Assembly: GCA_049614485.1 (NCBI GenBank)
Contig: JBMZDR010000003.1
Span: 1 to 64,000, forward strand
Origin: GCA-2733415 sp049614485
Lineage (GTDB): Bacteria; Bacteroidota; Bacteroidia; Flavobacteriales; Flavobacteriaceae
Reading direction: 5' to 3'
Length of the DNA: 64,000 bases
Under the pieces are notes generated by a model. The model did not search any database, was not told the DNA's origin, and saw only the letters and a list, made by a program, of their open reading frames with translations. Positions 1 to 9,073 of this stretch are shown here, piece by piece. Numbering within the stretch: the first letter of the stretch is position 1; each line of letters begins with the position of its first letter. A program made the position numbers and the translations under genes.

Positions 1-358
1 GCTCTGTAAACTCTAAAAAATGTTTTCTACTTAATGTCATACCAACTTCAGGAGCAACATGAATTTCTCCAGACTTTAGCTTGTCTATAGTTTCATTAAA
101 AGAGTTAATTTTTACTGGCTTCATTGTAATACCAGTCTGTTTTTCAATATGTGCTAAATAATCAGCAAGTATCCCAGTGTATTTCCCATTTTTATACATT
201 TCAAAAGGTGGCCAATTTTGGTCAAAACCAAAATGTACTACCGGGTGATCTTTAATCCATTGTTGCTCTTCATAAGTAAATTCAATTTTTTCTTGCCCTA
301 CAAAAGTTATGGCTTTAAAAAATAAAATTACTATAATAAATGATTTTAAATTCAACAT
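1..358 (-). CDS. Periplasmic solute-binding (SBP_bac_3) domain protein, probably a sensor kinase, truncated by window edge
   Basis: This partial gene reads leftwards off the window, so only the first 119 codons are visible. The N-terminus MLNLKSFIIVILFFKAITFV is a signal peptide. It is followed by an EEQQWIKDHP stretch and then FGFDQNWPPFEMY, which is the start of a type-3 solute-binding domain as found in EvgS/BvgS-type sensors. In that family the domain senses small ligands outside the inner membrane and is usually followed by kinase or GGDEF domains, but none of that is visible here. A free-standing amino-acid binding protein is possible. The ATG at 356-358 is the first plausible start. 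The domain call is fairly secure; full architecture is unknown. Confidence 0.7.
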   Translation of the reverse strand, partial: MLNLKSFIIVILFFKAITFVGQEKIEFTYEEQQWIKDHPVVHFGFDQNWPPFEMYKNGKYTGILADYLAHIEKQTGITMKPVKINSFNETIDKLKSGEIHVAPEVGMTLSRKHFLEFTE

Positions 359-456
359 TTTTAGCTTAGTATGCTATAAATATAGTTAAAAAAACAAAAA
401 CAAGTTTATACTGGCAATGTTAAGTTTTAGCATAACCTAACTTGGTTACCAAGCTA

Positions 457-1362
457 TTAGACGAAATATGGCAGGCAAAATAGTAATGCACAAAAAAATG
501 TTGCCAGAGCAACCTTTTTAAGCTCGCCATCTAAGTCTTTAAATAAAATAGTTTTAAACACAACTACAAGGTTAGCTAAAAGCGGAATAAATGCTATTAA
601 AAAAACCCAATAGCTATATGATGTTACACCACTTAAAACTCTAAAAATCACTAAGGAAAATAATGCTCCAATAATTAAAAACGCATGATATATTTTAGCA
701 TTTCTAGATCCAATTTTCACAACTAATGTATTCTTGTTTACTTTTTTATCATGAATTTGATCACGCATATTATTTAAATTCAATACAGCTGAACTTAACA
801 TGCCAATAGCTGAAGCAGGCCATATGATTGTCCAACTAATTACTGAGTGGGTAAACAAATAATAACTACCAATAACACTTAATAACCCAAAAAATAAAAA
901 TACAAATACATCTCCAAGTCCTGAATACCCATAAGCTGACTTACCTACAGTGTATTTAATTGCTGCATAAATACTAATAATACCTAAAAACAAAAACACT
1001 AGAGATTTAAAAAACTCATCCTTACCAAAAGCACTATAAATCAACACCACTGCAATAGCCATTGTTACAACAATGGTGTAAACTATTGCCTCTTTCATTT
1101 GTTTTGGTGTAATTAATCCTGCAGCAATTAATCGTTGTTCCCCTTCTCTATCAGCGTCTGTTCCTTTAATACCATCACCATAATCATTTGCAAAATTTGA
1201 TAACACTTGAAAGCCAACTGTTGTTAATATGGCTAATACAAAAATTAGAACATTAAATTTACCTTCAGATGCAGCAAGACCAGAACCTACTATAATTCCT
1301 GAAACAGATAAAGGTAATGTTCTTAAACGTGCTGCTTGAACATAATGCTTGAGTGAAGCCAT
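457..1362 (-). CDS. menA: 1,4-dihydroxy-2-naphthoate polyprenyltransferase (MenA)
   Basis: MenA is the membrane prenyltransferase that joins a polyprenyl chain to 1,4-dihydroxy-2-naphthoate, giving demethylmenaquinone. The 301-residue protein has about eight to nine hydrophobic helices and the two Asp-rich UbiA-family motifs. The first is NDYGDGIKGTDADR (residues 59-72) and the second is NNMRDQIHDKK (197-207), which bind Mg-diphosphate. Length is normal for the family. It lies 39 bases downstream of menB on the same strand, so the two form a menaquinone operon. The context removes most doubt between MenA and other UbiA members such as UbiA or heme O synthase. Confidence 0.93.
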   Translation of the reverse strand: MASLKHYVQAARLRTLPLSVSGIIVGSGLAASEGKFNVLIFVLAILTTVGFQVLSNFANDYGDGIKGTDADREGEQRLIAAGLITPKQMKEAIVYTIVVTMAIAVVLIYSAFGKDEFFKSLVFLFLGIISIYAAIKYTVGKSAYGYSGLGDVFVFLFFGLLSVIGSYYLFTHSVISWTIIWPASAIGMLSSAVLNLNNMRDQIHDKKVNKNTLVVKIGSRNAKIYHAFLIIGALFSLVIFRVLSGVTSYSYWVFLIAFIPLLANLVVVFKTILFKDLDGELKKVALATFFCALLFCLPYFV

Positions 1363-1401
1363 AAATACGGTGTATGAGTGATTTTTTTTAAATATTAAAA
1401 T

Positions 1402-2241
1402 CTATGGTAACCATTTTTTTTCAAAATTTGGTTGGCGTTTTTCCAAAAAGGCATCCCTTCCTTCTTTTGCTTCTTCAGTCATATAAGCCAAACGTGTTGC
1501 TTCACCTGCAAAAACTTGCTGTCCTACCATACCATCATCAGTTAAGTTCATAGCAAACTTTAACATTTTAATTGATGTTGGAGATTTTCCTAACACCTCT
1601 TGCGCCCATTGATAAGCAGTATCTTCTAGATCCTCATGAGGCACAACAGCATTTACCATACCCATTTCATAAGCTTCTTGTGCAGAATAATTTCTCCCTA
1701 AGAAAAATATTTCTCTAGCTTTTTTCTGACCAACCATTTTTGCTAAATATGCTGAACCATATCCACCATCAAAACTTGTCACGTCTGCATCTGTTTGTTT
1801 GAATATAGCGTGTTCTTTACTTGCTAAAGTCATATCACAAACAACATGTAAACTATGACCACCTCCAACTGCCCAACCTGGCACCACACAAATAACTGCT
1901 TTTGGCATAAAACGAATCATTCGTTGTACCTCAAGAATATTTAAACGGTGTTGTCCATCTTGCCCTACATAACCTTGATGCCCACGGGCTTTTTGATCGC
2001 CGCCACTACAAAATGAGTAAACACCATCTTTTGATGAAGGGCCTTCGGCTGATAACAATACCACACCAATAGATGTATCTTCTTGAGCATCATAAAAAGC
2101 TTCAATTAACTCAGAGGTTGTATGTGGCCTAAATGCATTACGCACATCTGGACGATTGAATGCTATACGCGCAACACCGTCACATTTTTTATAAGTAATA
2201 TCTTTAAACTCTTTAACAACTTTCCAATTAATTTCGCTCAT
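1402..2241 (-). CDS. menB: 1,4-dihydroxy-2-naphthoyl-CoA synthase (MenB)
   Basis: MenB is a crotonase-fold enzyme that closes the second ring of the naphthoquinone nucleus from o-succinylbenzoyl-CoA. The 279-residue protein shows the MenB signature SGGDQKARG (79-87), the oxyanion region VGGGHSLHVVCD (125-136) and SFDGGYGSAYLA (156-167). The sequence QTDADV (149-154) places Asp151 where bicarbonate-dependent MenB proteins have Gly. This predicts the type that carries its own catalytic carboxylate, as in Mycobacterium. It is the first gene of the menB-menA pair and is divergent from the C1 peptidase gene. The ATG at 2239-2241 is the only sensible start. Confidence 0.95.
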   Translation of the reverse strand: MSEINWKVVKEFKDITYKKCDGVARIAFNRPDVRNAFRPHTTSELIEAFYDAQEDTSIGVVLLSAEGPSSKDGVYSFCSGGDQKARGHQGYVGQDGQHRLNILEVQRMIRFMPKAVICVVPGWAVGGGHSLHVVCDMTLASKEHAIFKQTDADVTSFDGGYGSAYLAKMVGQKKAREIFFLGRNYSAQEAYEMGMVNAVVPHEDLEDTAYQWAQEVLGKSPTSIKMLKFAMNLTDDGMVGQQVFAGEATRLAYMTEEAKEGRDAFLEKRQPNFEKKWLP

Positions 2242-2301
2242 AATTTTATATTTTGCGTAAAAATAATAGAATTTAAATTCACAATCAACAAAATATTCAT
2301 T

Positions 2302-3414
2302 ATGCGTAAATTAATTATCACTTCTGCACTTGCATTTAGCTCATTTATAGTGTTTTCACAAGAATATCAATTTACAGATGTTATTAACCTGGAGTGTACT
2401 GAGGTGAAAAGTCAAGGAAATACTGGGACATGTTGGAGTTTTTCTACCTCTTCCTTTCTTGAAAGTGAAATTAAACGATTAACCGATAAGAGTGTTGATT
2501 TGTCTGAAATGTATACTGTAAGAAATACATATCCTAAAAAAGCTTGGAATTATGTGATGCGCCAAGGAAAAGCACAATTTAGTGAAGGTGGGTTAGCTCA
2601 TGATGTTTTAAATTCTGTTTCAGATTTTGGGTTGGTACCAGAGTCTGCTTTTAACGGTTTAGATCAAGGTGTTGAAAAGCATAACCATTCGGAACTAATT
2701 GCCGTTTTAAAAGGGATGTTAGATGTTTATGTTTCAAATCCTGCTAGAAAATTAAGCCCGCGTTGGAAATCATCTGTAACTGCTATATTGGACATTTACT
2801 TAGGAAAAAACGTTGAAACGTTCTTTTATGACGGGAAAGAATATACCCCGAAGTCATTTCAGAAAATGGTAAAAATTTCTCCTGAAAACTACGTTACTTT
2901 AACATCATTTAGCCATACCCCGTTCAACACTTATTTTGTGTTAAATATTCCTGATAATTTTTCAAATGGTAGCATGTTTAATGTAAGAATAAACGAGTTT
3001 GAAAAAGCAATAATTAATGCCTTAGAAAAAGGATATACAGTTGAATTAGATATTGATGTGTCTGAAAAAACATTTTCTGCTAAAAATGGTGTTGCCGTAA
3101 TTCCGAACGATGCAAGTTCTATAAAAAAAGCTGTAACATCTATAGTTAAGGAAAAGGAGATTACTCAAAACTATAGACAACAAGAATTTGAAAATTACAA
3201 TACTACAGATGATCATTTAATGCACATTACAGGTTTGGCTAAAGACCAAAATGGGAATGTCTATTTTAAAACCAAAAACTCTTGGGGAGCAAAAGGCAAA
3301 GGAGTTAATTATGGGGGCTATGTTTATATAAGTTCTGCTTTTATAAAGTTAAAAGCTATATCTGTAACACTACATAAAGATGCGCTATCTAAAAGCATTA
3401 GCAATCAATTATAA
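2302..3414 (+). CDS. Exported C1B papain-like cysteine peptidase (bleomycin hydrolase / aminopeptidase C type)
   Basis: The protein resembles bleomycin hydrolase and PepC, which trim peptides with a Cys-His-Asn triad. From the ATG at 2302 it has 370 residues and a signal peptide ending near FSQ (residue 20). The nucleophile motif is QGNTGTCWSFST with Cys44. His305 lies in DDHLMHITG and Asn326 in KNSWG. The phrase YVMRQGKAQFSEGGLAHDV is typical of C1B members. The open frame extends 60 codons upstream, but that part is antisense to menB and lacks a signal peptide, so 2302 is the better start. Unlike the cytosolic bacterial PepC enzymes, this one should be periplasmic or secreted. Confidence 0.9.
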   Translation: MRKLIITSALAFSSFIVFSQEYQFTDVINLECTEVKSQGNTGTCWSFSTSSFLESEIKRLTDKSVDLSEMYTVRNTYPKKAWNYVMRQGKAQFSEGGLAHDVLNSVSDFGLVPESAFNGLDQGVEKHNHSELIAVLKGMLDVYVSNPARKLSPRWKSSVTAILDIYLGKNVETFFYDGKEYTPKSFQKMVKISPENYVTLTSFSHTPFNTYFVLNIPDNFSNGSMFNVRINEFEKAIINALEKGYTVELDIDVSEKTFSAKNGVAVIPNDASSIKKAVTSIVKEKEITQNYRQQEFENYNTTDDHLMHITGLAKDQNGNVYFKTKNSWGAKGKGVNYGGYVYISSAFIKLKAISVTLHKDALSKSISNQL

Positions 3415-3520
3415 TTCTGTTTAAACGAGTTTTTACAACAATAAAGCACTACAAAACAACAATTTACGTATTTAATCATAGATTTTTATAGCTTTGGTAT
3501 ACCCAAATACCTTATATACT

Positions 3521-4018
3521 ATGAAGAAGATTCTCTTAATTATTGTTTTTCTACAATGCTCTATAACAATACAAGCCCAGGAAAAGGTATACATTGATGG
3601 TCGAATACGTCCGGTATTAGAACGTTTTTTTGAGTATTGTAAAAAGTATGACATTGATTATTCAGAAAAACTATTTCAACTAGAAAGTATTAAAATTGTT
3701 GACACCTTACCTTTGAGTAAATTTAATACCGTGTTAGGTAAAGTCCTTAGAGATGATGATGGTAACATTAATAAAATAGTTTTCAATTGGGCAACACTTT
3801 TTGATAAAGAAATTTTAAATGTAGTGGCGTTTCATGAATTTGCGCATCACTTTTTAGACTACAAACATACTTGCCATGATTGTAACGAAATTATGGCAGA
3901 AACCAACCCAAGTTATTTTGACATTGCTAGAGACTGGGATAATCAGGTTGATTACCTATTTACAACCTCTCCTGTTTATTTAAAGAATCAGAATGATCCA
4001 AGCATGGCATCCAAATAA
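3521..4018 (+). CDS. Small exported protein with HExxH zinc-metallopeptidase-like motif
   Basis: Starting at the ATG at 3521 the protein has 165 residues and a clear signal peptide, MKKILLIIVFLQCSITIQAQ. Starting 27 bases upstream would place non-signal residues in front. Residues 105-109 read HEFAH, followed by H, FLDYK and another His at 116. This gives HExxHx6H, then a short CHDC segment and EIMAE. This spacing resembles small bacteroidal putative metallopeptidases with HExxHx6H followed by an IM dipeptide. The substrate is unknown and there is no proof of activity. It follows the C1 peptidase by about 100 bases and precedes a secreted esterase, so it sits in a group of exported hydrolases. 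Confidence 0.7.
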   Translation: MKKILLIIVFLQCSITIQAQEKVYIDGRIRPVLERFFEYCKKYDIDYSEKLFQLESIKIVDTLPLSKFNTVLGKVLRDDDGNINKIVFNWATLFDKEILNVVAFHEFAHHFLDYKHTCHDCNEIMAETNPSYFDIARDWDNQVDYLFTTSPVYLKNQNDPSMASK

Positions 4019-4184
4019 GTACAAAAAATACATTTTATCGGTTTTTTTATATTATTATCAAAAATTAACATAGTTTAATTAACATTTTAATGTTATTTTA
4101 ATAATATTTCTATAAATTGACTGCGAATTTACTATGCATGAATAGCAAATTCATTTTATATACTAACTAATATAAATTTATAAA

Positions 4185-5657
4185 ATGATAAAAAAATTAC
4201 TCTTTGGCTTATTATTGATGACATCGGTGGTCTTTTCACAAGATTACAGATACACAGAAACACTGTTTACAAACACCAATAAAACATCCGATGTTGTATA
4301 TGGTAATGCACCATTTAAAACAAACTGGGCCGTCAGTACAGATGAATGGTCTACAGACAATAGAGATTTAGTTATGGATATTTATACTCCAGATGGAGAT
4401 ACAGAAACTAAAAGACCTGCTGTAATATTTGCACATGCAGGTGGTTTTTTAAACGGCAATAGAAACCATGAAGACATGGTAAAATATTGTGAAGATTTAG
4501 CAAAAAAAGGCTACGTAACAGTAACTATTGATTACAGAAAGGGATTTAATGTGTTATCAAACGTTGGATTAAGAGGCACAAGAGCTGTATATAGAGCCAT
4601 TCAAGACGGAAGAGCAGCAATACGTTATATGAGAGCAAATGCAGCAACGTATGGCGTTGATCCTGACAAAGTATATTTTGGTGGTAGCAGTGCTGGAGCA
4701 TTTATAGCCCTTCATAGTATTTATATGGATGACTCAGAAAAACCTGTTGATGCTGGCGCAGTAACCTATGGTTGGTTTGGCACGAGTTCAACTCCAGACT
4801 TAGGGCCTTTAGATATTGGTGATAATATAATGTATAACGGTACTCCAGAGGCCGTTATTTCATTATGGGGTGCGGTTCAAACACCAGATTTAATTGAAGC
4901 TACAGATACTAAACCAATATTTATGGCACATGGAAAAGCAGACGGAACAGTTCCCTATGATTCTGGACATCCTTTTGGCTACCCATTAATGCCAGAGGTG
5001 TTTGGAAGTAAGCAAGTGAATGATAAATTAGACAGTCATGGGTTTACAAACAAAGAAATTTATTTTGTTGATGGTGAAGATCATGAGTTTTATGGAACAG
5101 ATAACGGCACATGGAATGATCCTATAAATGCCTATTGGGGTATCATTTTTGACAAATCTGTTAACTTTTTGTGGCAACAACACAAACCAAATGTAGATTT
5201 TACAGACACTCCTAACGGGCTTGAGGTACAGTTTACAGATACAAGCACTGGCGCCTTAGCTTGGTGGTGGGATTTTGGAGATGGTACTACAAGTAATGAA
5301 CAAAATCCAACTCATACATATGCATCAGAAGGCACTTATGATGTAAAATTATATATTGAAAATGATATTAAAAGTTGGGATGAAGTTTCAAAATCATTAA
5401 CATATCAATCATTATCTGTTACAGATGTAGATGATTTAAACTTTAATGTTTATCCAAACCCAACAAATGGTATGTTGTATTTTACAAGCAAAACACCTTT
5501 AGATAGAATTGCAATTTATTCTGTATTAGGAAAAGAATTGATCAACTCTACCACTGACTTAGAACACGTAAATATTTCAAATTTTGCAAGTGGAATGTAT
5601 ATTGTAAAAGCATATAGTAACAACTCAGTTGCTGTAAAAAGAATTATGAAAAAGTAA
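4185..5657 (+). CDS. Secreted alpha/beta-hydrolase esterase with PKD domain and T9SS type A sorting domain
   Basis: This 490-residue protein has a signal peptide (1-19, ending VFSQ). Its carboxylesterase-like hydrolase domain covers roughly 45-330. The oxyanion motif is HAGG (84-87), the nucleophile is Ser169 in GGSSAG, and likely acid and base are Asp253 (GKADG) and His300 (GEDHEF). A PKD domain follows at about 335-408 with WWWDFGDGT. The last 75 residues contain NVYPNPTNG and end in basic residues, the hallmark of type IX secretion cargo. It should be exported through the T9SS and act on extracellular esters, possibly acetylated or feruloylated polysaccharide. The substrate cannot be read from sequence. 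A strong hairpin terminator follows. Confidence 0.9.
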   Translation: MIKKLLFGLLLMTSVVFSQDYRYTETLFTNTNKTSDVVYGNAPFKTNWAVSTDEWSTDNRDLVMDIYTPDGDTETKRPAVIFAHAGGFLNGNRNHEDMVKYCEDLAKKGYVTVTIDYRKGFNVLSNVGLRGTRAVYRAIQDGRAAIRYMRANAATYGVDPDKVYFGGSSAGAFIALHSIYMDDSEKPVDAGAVTYGWFGTSSTPDLGPLDIGDNIMYNGTPEAVISLWGAVQTPDLIEATDTKPIFMAHGKADGTVPYDSGHPFGYPLMPEVFGSKQVNDKLDSHGFTNKEIYFVDGEDHEFYGTDNGTWNDPINAYWGIIFDKSVNFLWQQHKPNVDFTDTPNGLEVQFTDTSTGALAWWWDFGDGTTSNEQNPTHTYASEGTYDVKLYIENDIKSWDEVSKSLTYQSLSVTDVDDLNFNVYPNPTNGMLYFTSKTPLDRIAIYSVLGKELINSTTDLEHVNISNFASGMYIVKAYSNNSVAVKRIMKK

Positions 5658-5683
5658 GAGTGACTATACTTCACTCCTTTTAT

Positions 5684-5715
5684 ACGGCCGTTACACTTGT
5701 AATGGCCGTTTGTTT
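5684..5715 (+). terminator. Rho-independent terminator after the esterase gene
   Basis: An 11-base-pair stem, ACGGCCGTTAC paired with GTAATGGCCGT, has one G-U pair and a four-base loop. It is followed by a T-rich tail. It lies 26 bases after the esterase stop codon. Confidence 0.8.
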
Positions 5716-5791
5716 ATTATAATAATTTAAGTTTTAATTATAATAATTATATAGATATTCCGTTATTTTTACGCAGATAATAATTTTGTAT

Positions 5792-6577
5792 ATGATACAC
5801 CAATTAAATAAATTACTAACCATAGCTGCTTTAATATGCTTCTTTAACAATGGTTATTCTCAGAAGTTAAGCTCAAAATCCTTTAAATCAGGAGAGCATT
5901 TAAAATACCAAGCATCCTATAACATGTCTGGTGTTTTAACAACATTTGCTGAAGTTAACATGAATGTTTCTACGGTAAAAACGAGTAAAAATAGTTACTT
6001 ACATTTAAAATGTACAGCTAACACTTACACCAAATGGGATAACTTCTTTAAAATTAGAGATCTTTACGAGGCTTATGTAACTCCGCATACCATTACACCT
6101 GTTTTATACAAACGTGATAATAATGAGAACGGAACTATTAGAAAAGAAAAATACATTTATAAAGGTACTAATGTTCAGGCCACATATGTTAGAGGTCAAT
6201 CTGGTGAAATAAAAGCTAACTTTACAATTCCTCCAGCAACAAAGGACATTGTATCTACCCTTTATTATATACGAAATTTACCTATTTCAAACGCTAAAAA
6301 TGGTGACCAAAAAGATTTTAATATTGTTTTTGATAGAAAAACAAAATCAGCAACTTTATCATTTTTAGGAACTGAAACTATTTCTACCATACTTGGTCAA
6401 AAAAAATGTTACAAAATTGGTATCTCATTAAAGAAAGACAAGCTTTTAAAAGGCAAAGCTAATAATATAGTATATATAACTGCTGATAGAAATAAAGTTC
6501 CCGTTTTAATAAAATTCAACATACCAGTTGGAAGCGGACAATTAAAGTTAATAAACGCCCAAAACTTAAAATTTTAA
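5792..6577 (+). CDS. DUF3108 domain exported protein
   Basis: From the ATG at 5792 the protein has 261 residues. It begins with a signal peptide ending near GYSQ and continues as a beta-rich domain. The pattern GEHLKYQASYNMSGVLTTFAE, the middle RDLYEAYVTPHTITPVLY and the repeated lysine-rich strands match DUF3108, a periplasmic family in Bacteroidota without an established function. An earlier in-frame TTG at 5786 is less likely because the ATG directly precedes the signal peptide. The next gene starts four bases after its stop, so the two are co-transcribed. I infer an envelope role only from export and family. Confidence 0.8.
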   Translation: MIHQLNKLLTIAALICFFNNGYSQKLSSKSFKSGEHLKYQASYNMSGVLTTFAEVNMNVSTVKTSKNSYLHLKCTANTYTKWDNFFKIRDLYEAYVTPHTITPVLYKRDNNENGTIRKEKYIYKGTNVQATYVRGQSGEIKANFTIPPATKDIVSTLYYIRNLPISNAKNGDQKDFNIVFDRKTKSATLSFLGTETISTILGQKKCYKIGISLKKDKLLKGKANNIVYITADRNKVPVLIKFNIPVGSGQLKLINAQNLKF

Positions 6578-6581
6578 AAAC

Positions 6582-6902
6582 ATGAAGTTACTTACATCAA
6601 TTATTGCCGTTATTGGTATCCTTATTACAATTGCGTTCACTGTTTTTCCAATAGGTAATTTAACCGTTTTCCCAGCTATAATTACAATATTATGCGGAGT
6701 GGTTTTATTAAAAATAAATAAAAAAGAAAATACATCTCTCGTGTTTCCAAAACTTATCATTGCTTTAGCTGCCATAGGAGCAACTATCTCTATATGTAGA
6801 GCTGTCTTAGTTTCTGATACAGTTGCTAAAGATGAAACTTTTAAATTACGTCAGGAAAAATCTAACCAAGATGCTGTTAAAGACCTTGAAGATTTAGAGT
6901 AA
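6582..6902 (+). CDS. Small three-helix membrane protein of unknown function
   Basis: I do not recognise this 106-residue protein. It has three hydrophobic segments at about 3-22, 26-44 and 54-76. A charged cytoplasmic-looking tail rich in Lys, Glu and Asp ends it (KDLEDLE). It starts four bases after the DUF3108 stop codon, which implies translational coupling and perhaps a shared role in the envelope. Codon use and the absence of an overlapping better frame support it as real. No catalytic or binding motif can be seen. Confidence 0.65.
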   Translation: MKLLTSIIAVIGILITIAFTVFPIGNLTVFPAIITILCGVVLLKINKKENTSLVFPKLIIALAAIGATISICRAVLVSDTVAKDETFKLRQEKSNQDAVKDLEDLE

Positions 6903-6916
6903 TGATTGCTTTTATA

Positions 6917-6949
6917 CCCTTACATTAAGCTATATTTTGATGTAGGGTG
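6917..6949. terminator. Bulged hairpin between convergent genes, probable bidirectional terminator
   Basis: ACCCT...AGGGT arms with a bulged T and an inner ACAT/ATGT pairing enclose an AT-rich loop. The hairpin lies between the ends of the small membrane protein gene and the FeoB-associated gene, which converge. There is no long T-run, so its strength is uncertain. Confidence 0.4.
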
Positions 6950-6966
6950 CCTACTACCACAAGTTG

Positions 6967-7098
6967 TTATTTACAGCCACAATCAGAAGGTCCGCAGGAT
7001 TTTTTAGACGTAGGTATTTTCTTAAAAAAATGTTGATAGATATACAGTAGTGCCATTACTACTGCTATACCTACTAATATATTTTGAATAATTCCCAT
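6967..7098 (-). CDS. FeoB-associated Cys-rich membrane protein
   Basis: This 43-residue gene is easy to miss because of its size. It reads MGIIQNILVGIAVVMALLYI, then a basic linker, then a Cys-rich end, CGPSDCGCK. A single N-terminal membrane helix with a short tail carrying three cysteines is the pattern of the FeoB-associated family found after feoB in many bacteria. It starts seven bases after the feoB stop codon. The cysteines could bind or pass iron, or interact with the FeoB channel, but that is inference. The fit of size, position and motif makes the call strong. Confidence 0.85.
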   Translation of the reverse strand: MGIIQNILVGIAVVMALLYIYQHFFKKIPTSKKSCGPSDCGCK

Positions 7099-7105
7099 TT
7101 TAAAA

Positions 7106-9073
7106 TTATTTTAATACTTGATATGCAATCATAGCTATAAGATACGCAAAAATTGTCATTCCAAACATTTGTATTAACGGCCATTTCCAACCGTTAGTTT
7201 CTCTTTTTACTATAGCAACTGTACTCATACATTGCATTGCAAAAGCATAGAATAACAATAAGGATATTCCTGTAGGAAAATCAAACACTGGTTTTAAGGT
7301 TCCAGAATGCACCTCTTTCCTCATTTTTTCTTTTAAAGTAGATTCATCATCAGACCCTACACTGTAAATGGTGGCTAAAGTCCCTACAAAAACCTCTCTT
7401 GCTGCAAATGATGTAATTAATGCAATACCAATTTTCCAATCATAACCCAATGGTTTAATGCTGGGTTCAATAAATTTTCCAAATGTACCTATGTATGAAT
7501 TTTCTAATTTGTATGATGCTATTTTAGCATCAAGTGTTTGGGCATTTAAATTAGTATGGGCAGTACTTACAATTTCCTCTGCATTAGAAAAATTATCTCC
7601 TGGTCCGTAAGACGCTAATACCCATAATAAAATAGATACAGCTAATATTATTTTTCCTGCACCAAAAACAAATGCTTTTGTTTTATCTAATACATTATAA
7701 ACTACATTTTTAAATAGCGGTAATTTATAATTTGGCATTTCAATTACAAAGTATGATTTTGACTCTATTTTCACAACTTTATTCAGGATATAAGCGGCTA
7801 AAATAGCGGTTCCAAAACCTAATATGTATAGTGCCATTAAAACTAATGCGTGAATACTTAAGCCTAAGAATGTTTCCCCTTTTGGTATCACTAAACTAAT
7901 TATAATAGCGTAAACTGGTAAACGTGCAGAACATGTAGTAAATGGTGTTACTAGTATAGTAATTAAACGTTCTTTCCAGTTTTCAATATTTCTAGCCGAC
8001 ATAATTGCTGGTATAGCACAAGCAGTACCGGATATTAAAGGCACAACACTCTTACCACTTAACCCGAATTTACGCATAATTTTATCCATTAAAAAAACCA
8101 CACGACTCATATAACCGCTTTCTTCTAAAATGGATAGAAATAAAAATAAAAACGCAATTTGCGGGATGAATATAACAATTCCTCCAATTCCCGGAATAAC
8201 ACCTTCAGAGATCAGCCGTGTAAACGCACCATTAGGTAAATTATTTTTTGTCCAATCGCTTAAAAATGCAAAAGCACTATCTATCAAATCCATTGGATAC
8301 TCTGACCATGAAAACAACGCTTGAAAAATACTGAATAGTATTATAAAAAATATTAAATACCCAAAAACTTTATGAGTAATCACCGCATCTAATTTTGCTC
8401 TAAATCCCTGTGATCTGGTAATTTTAACTGTGTAATATTTATCAAGAAGATGGTTTATAAACTGATAGCGTTGTACTGTTTTTTTATGTTGTTGTTGTTT
8501 GTCATTTAAACTAGAACTGTCTAAAACACTTGTGTTGCTTAGTTGGCATGGCGTTAAAGGAATGGTCTGATATGCTAATAGTGCTTCTTTTAACTCTGTA
8601 ATACCACTATTCTTTTTAGTACTAAGCAATATGATTTTTGTGTGTAACTCTTTTTCTAAAGCTTCAACATCAATAGTTATTCCTTTAGCATGCATAATGT
8701 CTTGCATGTTAATTACTAAAATAGTAGGCAGACCTAATTCTTTTACCTGAGTGAAAAGTAATAGGTTACGTTTTAAGTTTTCTACCTCGGCAACAACTAC
8801 AACTATATCAGGGTAAAAATCACCCGTTGTATCGGATAAAACTTTTACAGCAATATCCTCATCTTCAGAACTTGCGTTTAAACTATACGTCCCAGGCAAA
8901 TCAATAATTTTAGCTGATATTGTATCTGAAAGTCTAGATTTTCCGGTTTTTTTGTCTACCGTAATACCAGGATAGTTTCCTACTTTCTGGTTTAACCCGG
9001 TTAGGATATTAAATAAGCTTGTTTTACCAGTGTTAGGGTTACCTATTAAGGCTACTTTTAGCAAGTCACTCAT
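7106..9073 (-). CDS. feoB: Ferrous iron transport protein B (FeoB)
   Basis: FeoB is the inner-membrane Fe(II) permease with an N-terminal G-protein domain. The 655-residue protein has the P-loop GNPNTGKTS (11-19), the G2 Thr38, DLPGTYSL (58-65) and NMQD (122-125). A membrane domain with two Gate regions follows, including SGTACAIPAIMSAR and TCSARLPVY. It is shorter than the 773-residue E. coli protein but within the family range. Its ATG overlaps the feoA stop by four bases (ATGA), so the two are translationally coupled. It belongs to a five-gene operon with a flavoprotein at its head. Confidence 0.97.
   Translation of the reverse strand: MSDLLKVALIGNPNTGKTSLFNILTGLNQKVGNYPGITVDKKTGKSRLSDTISAKIIDLPGTYSLNASSEDEDIAVKVLSDTTGDFYPDIVVVVAEVENLKRNLLLFTQVKELGLPTILVINMQDIMHAKGITIDVEALEKELHTKIILLSTKKNSGITELKEALLAYQTIPLTPCQLSNTSVLDSSSLNDKQQQHKKTVQRYQFINHLLDKYYTVKITRSQGFRAKLDAVITHKVFGYLIFFIILFSIFQALFSWSEYPMDLIDSAFAFLSDWTKNNLPNGAFTRLISEGVIPGIGGIVIFIPQIAFLFLFLSILEESGYMSRVVFLMDKIMRKFGLSGKSVVPLISGTACAIPAIMSARNIENWKERLITILVTPFTTCSARLPVYAIIISLVIPKGETFLGLSIHALVLMALYILGFGTAILAAYILNKVVKIESKSYFVIEMPNYKLPLFKNVVYNVLDKTKAFVFGAGKIILAVSILLWVLASYGPGDNFSNAEEIVSTAHTNLNAQTLDAKIASYKLENSYIGTFGKFIEPSIKPLGYDWKIGIALITSFAAREVFVGTLATIYSVGSDDESTLKEKMRKEVHSGTLKPVFDFPTGISLLLFYAFAMQCMSTVAIVKRETNGWKWPLIQMFGMTIFAYLIAMIAYQVLK

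Noticed and set aside
2122..2301. Upstream extension of the C1 peptidase
   Set aside because: It is antisense to menB and would precede the signal peptide. The start at 2302 explains the family N-terminus.
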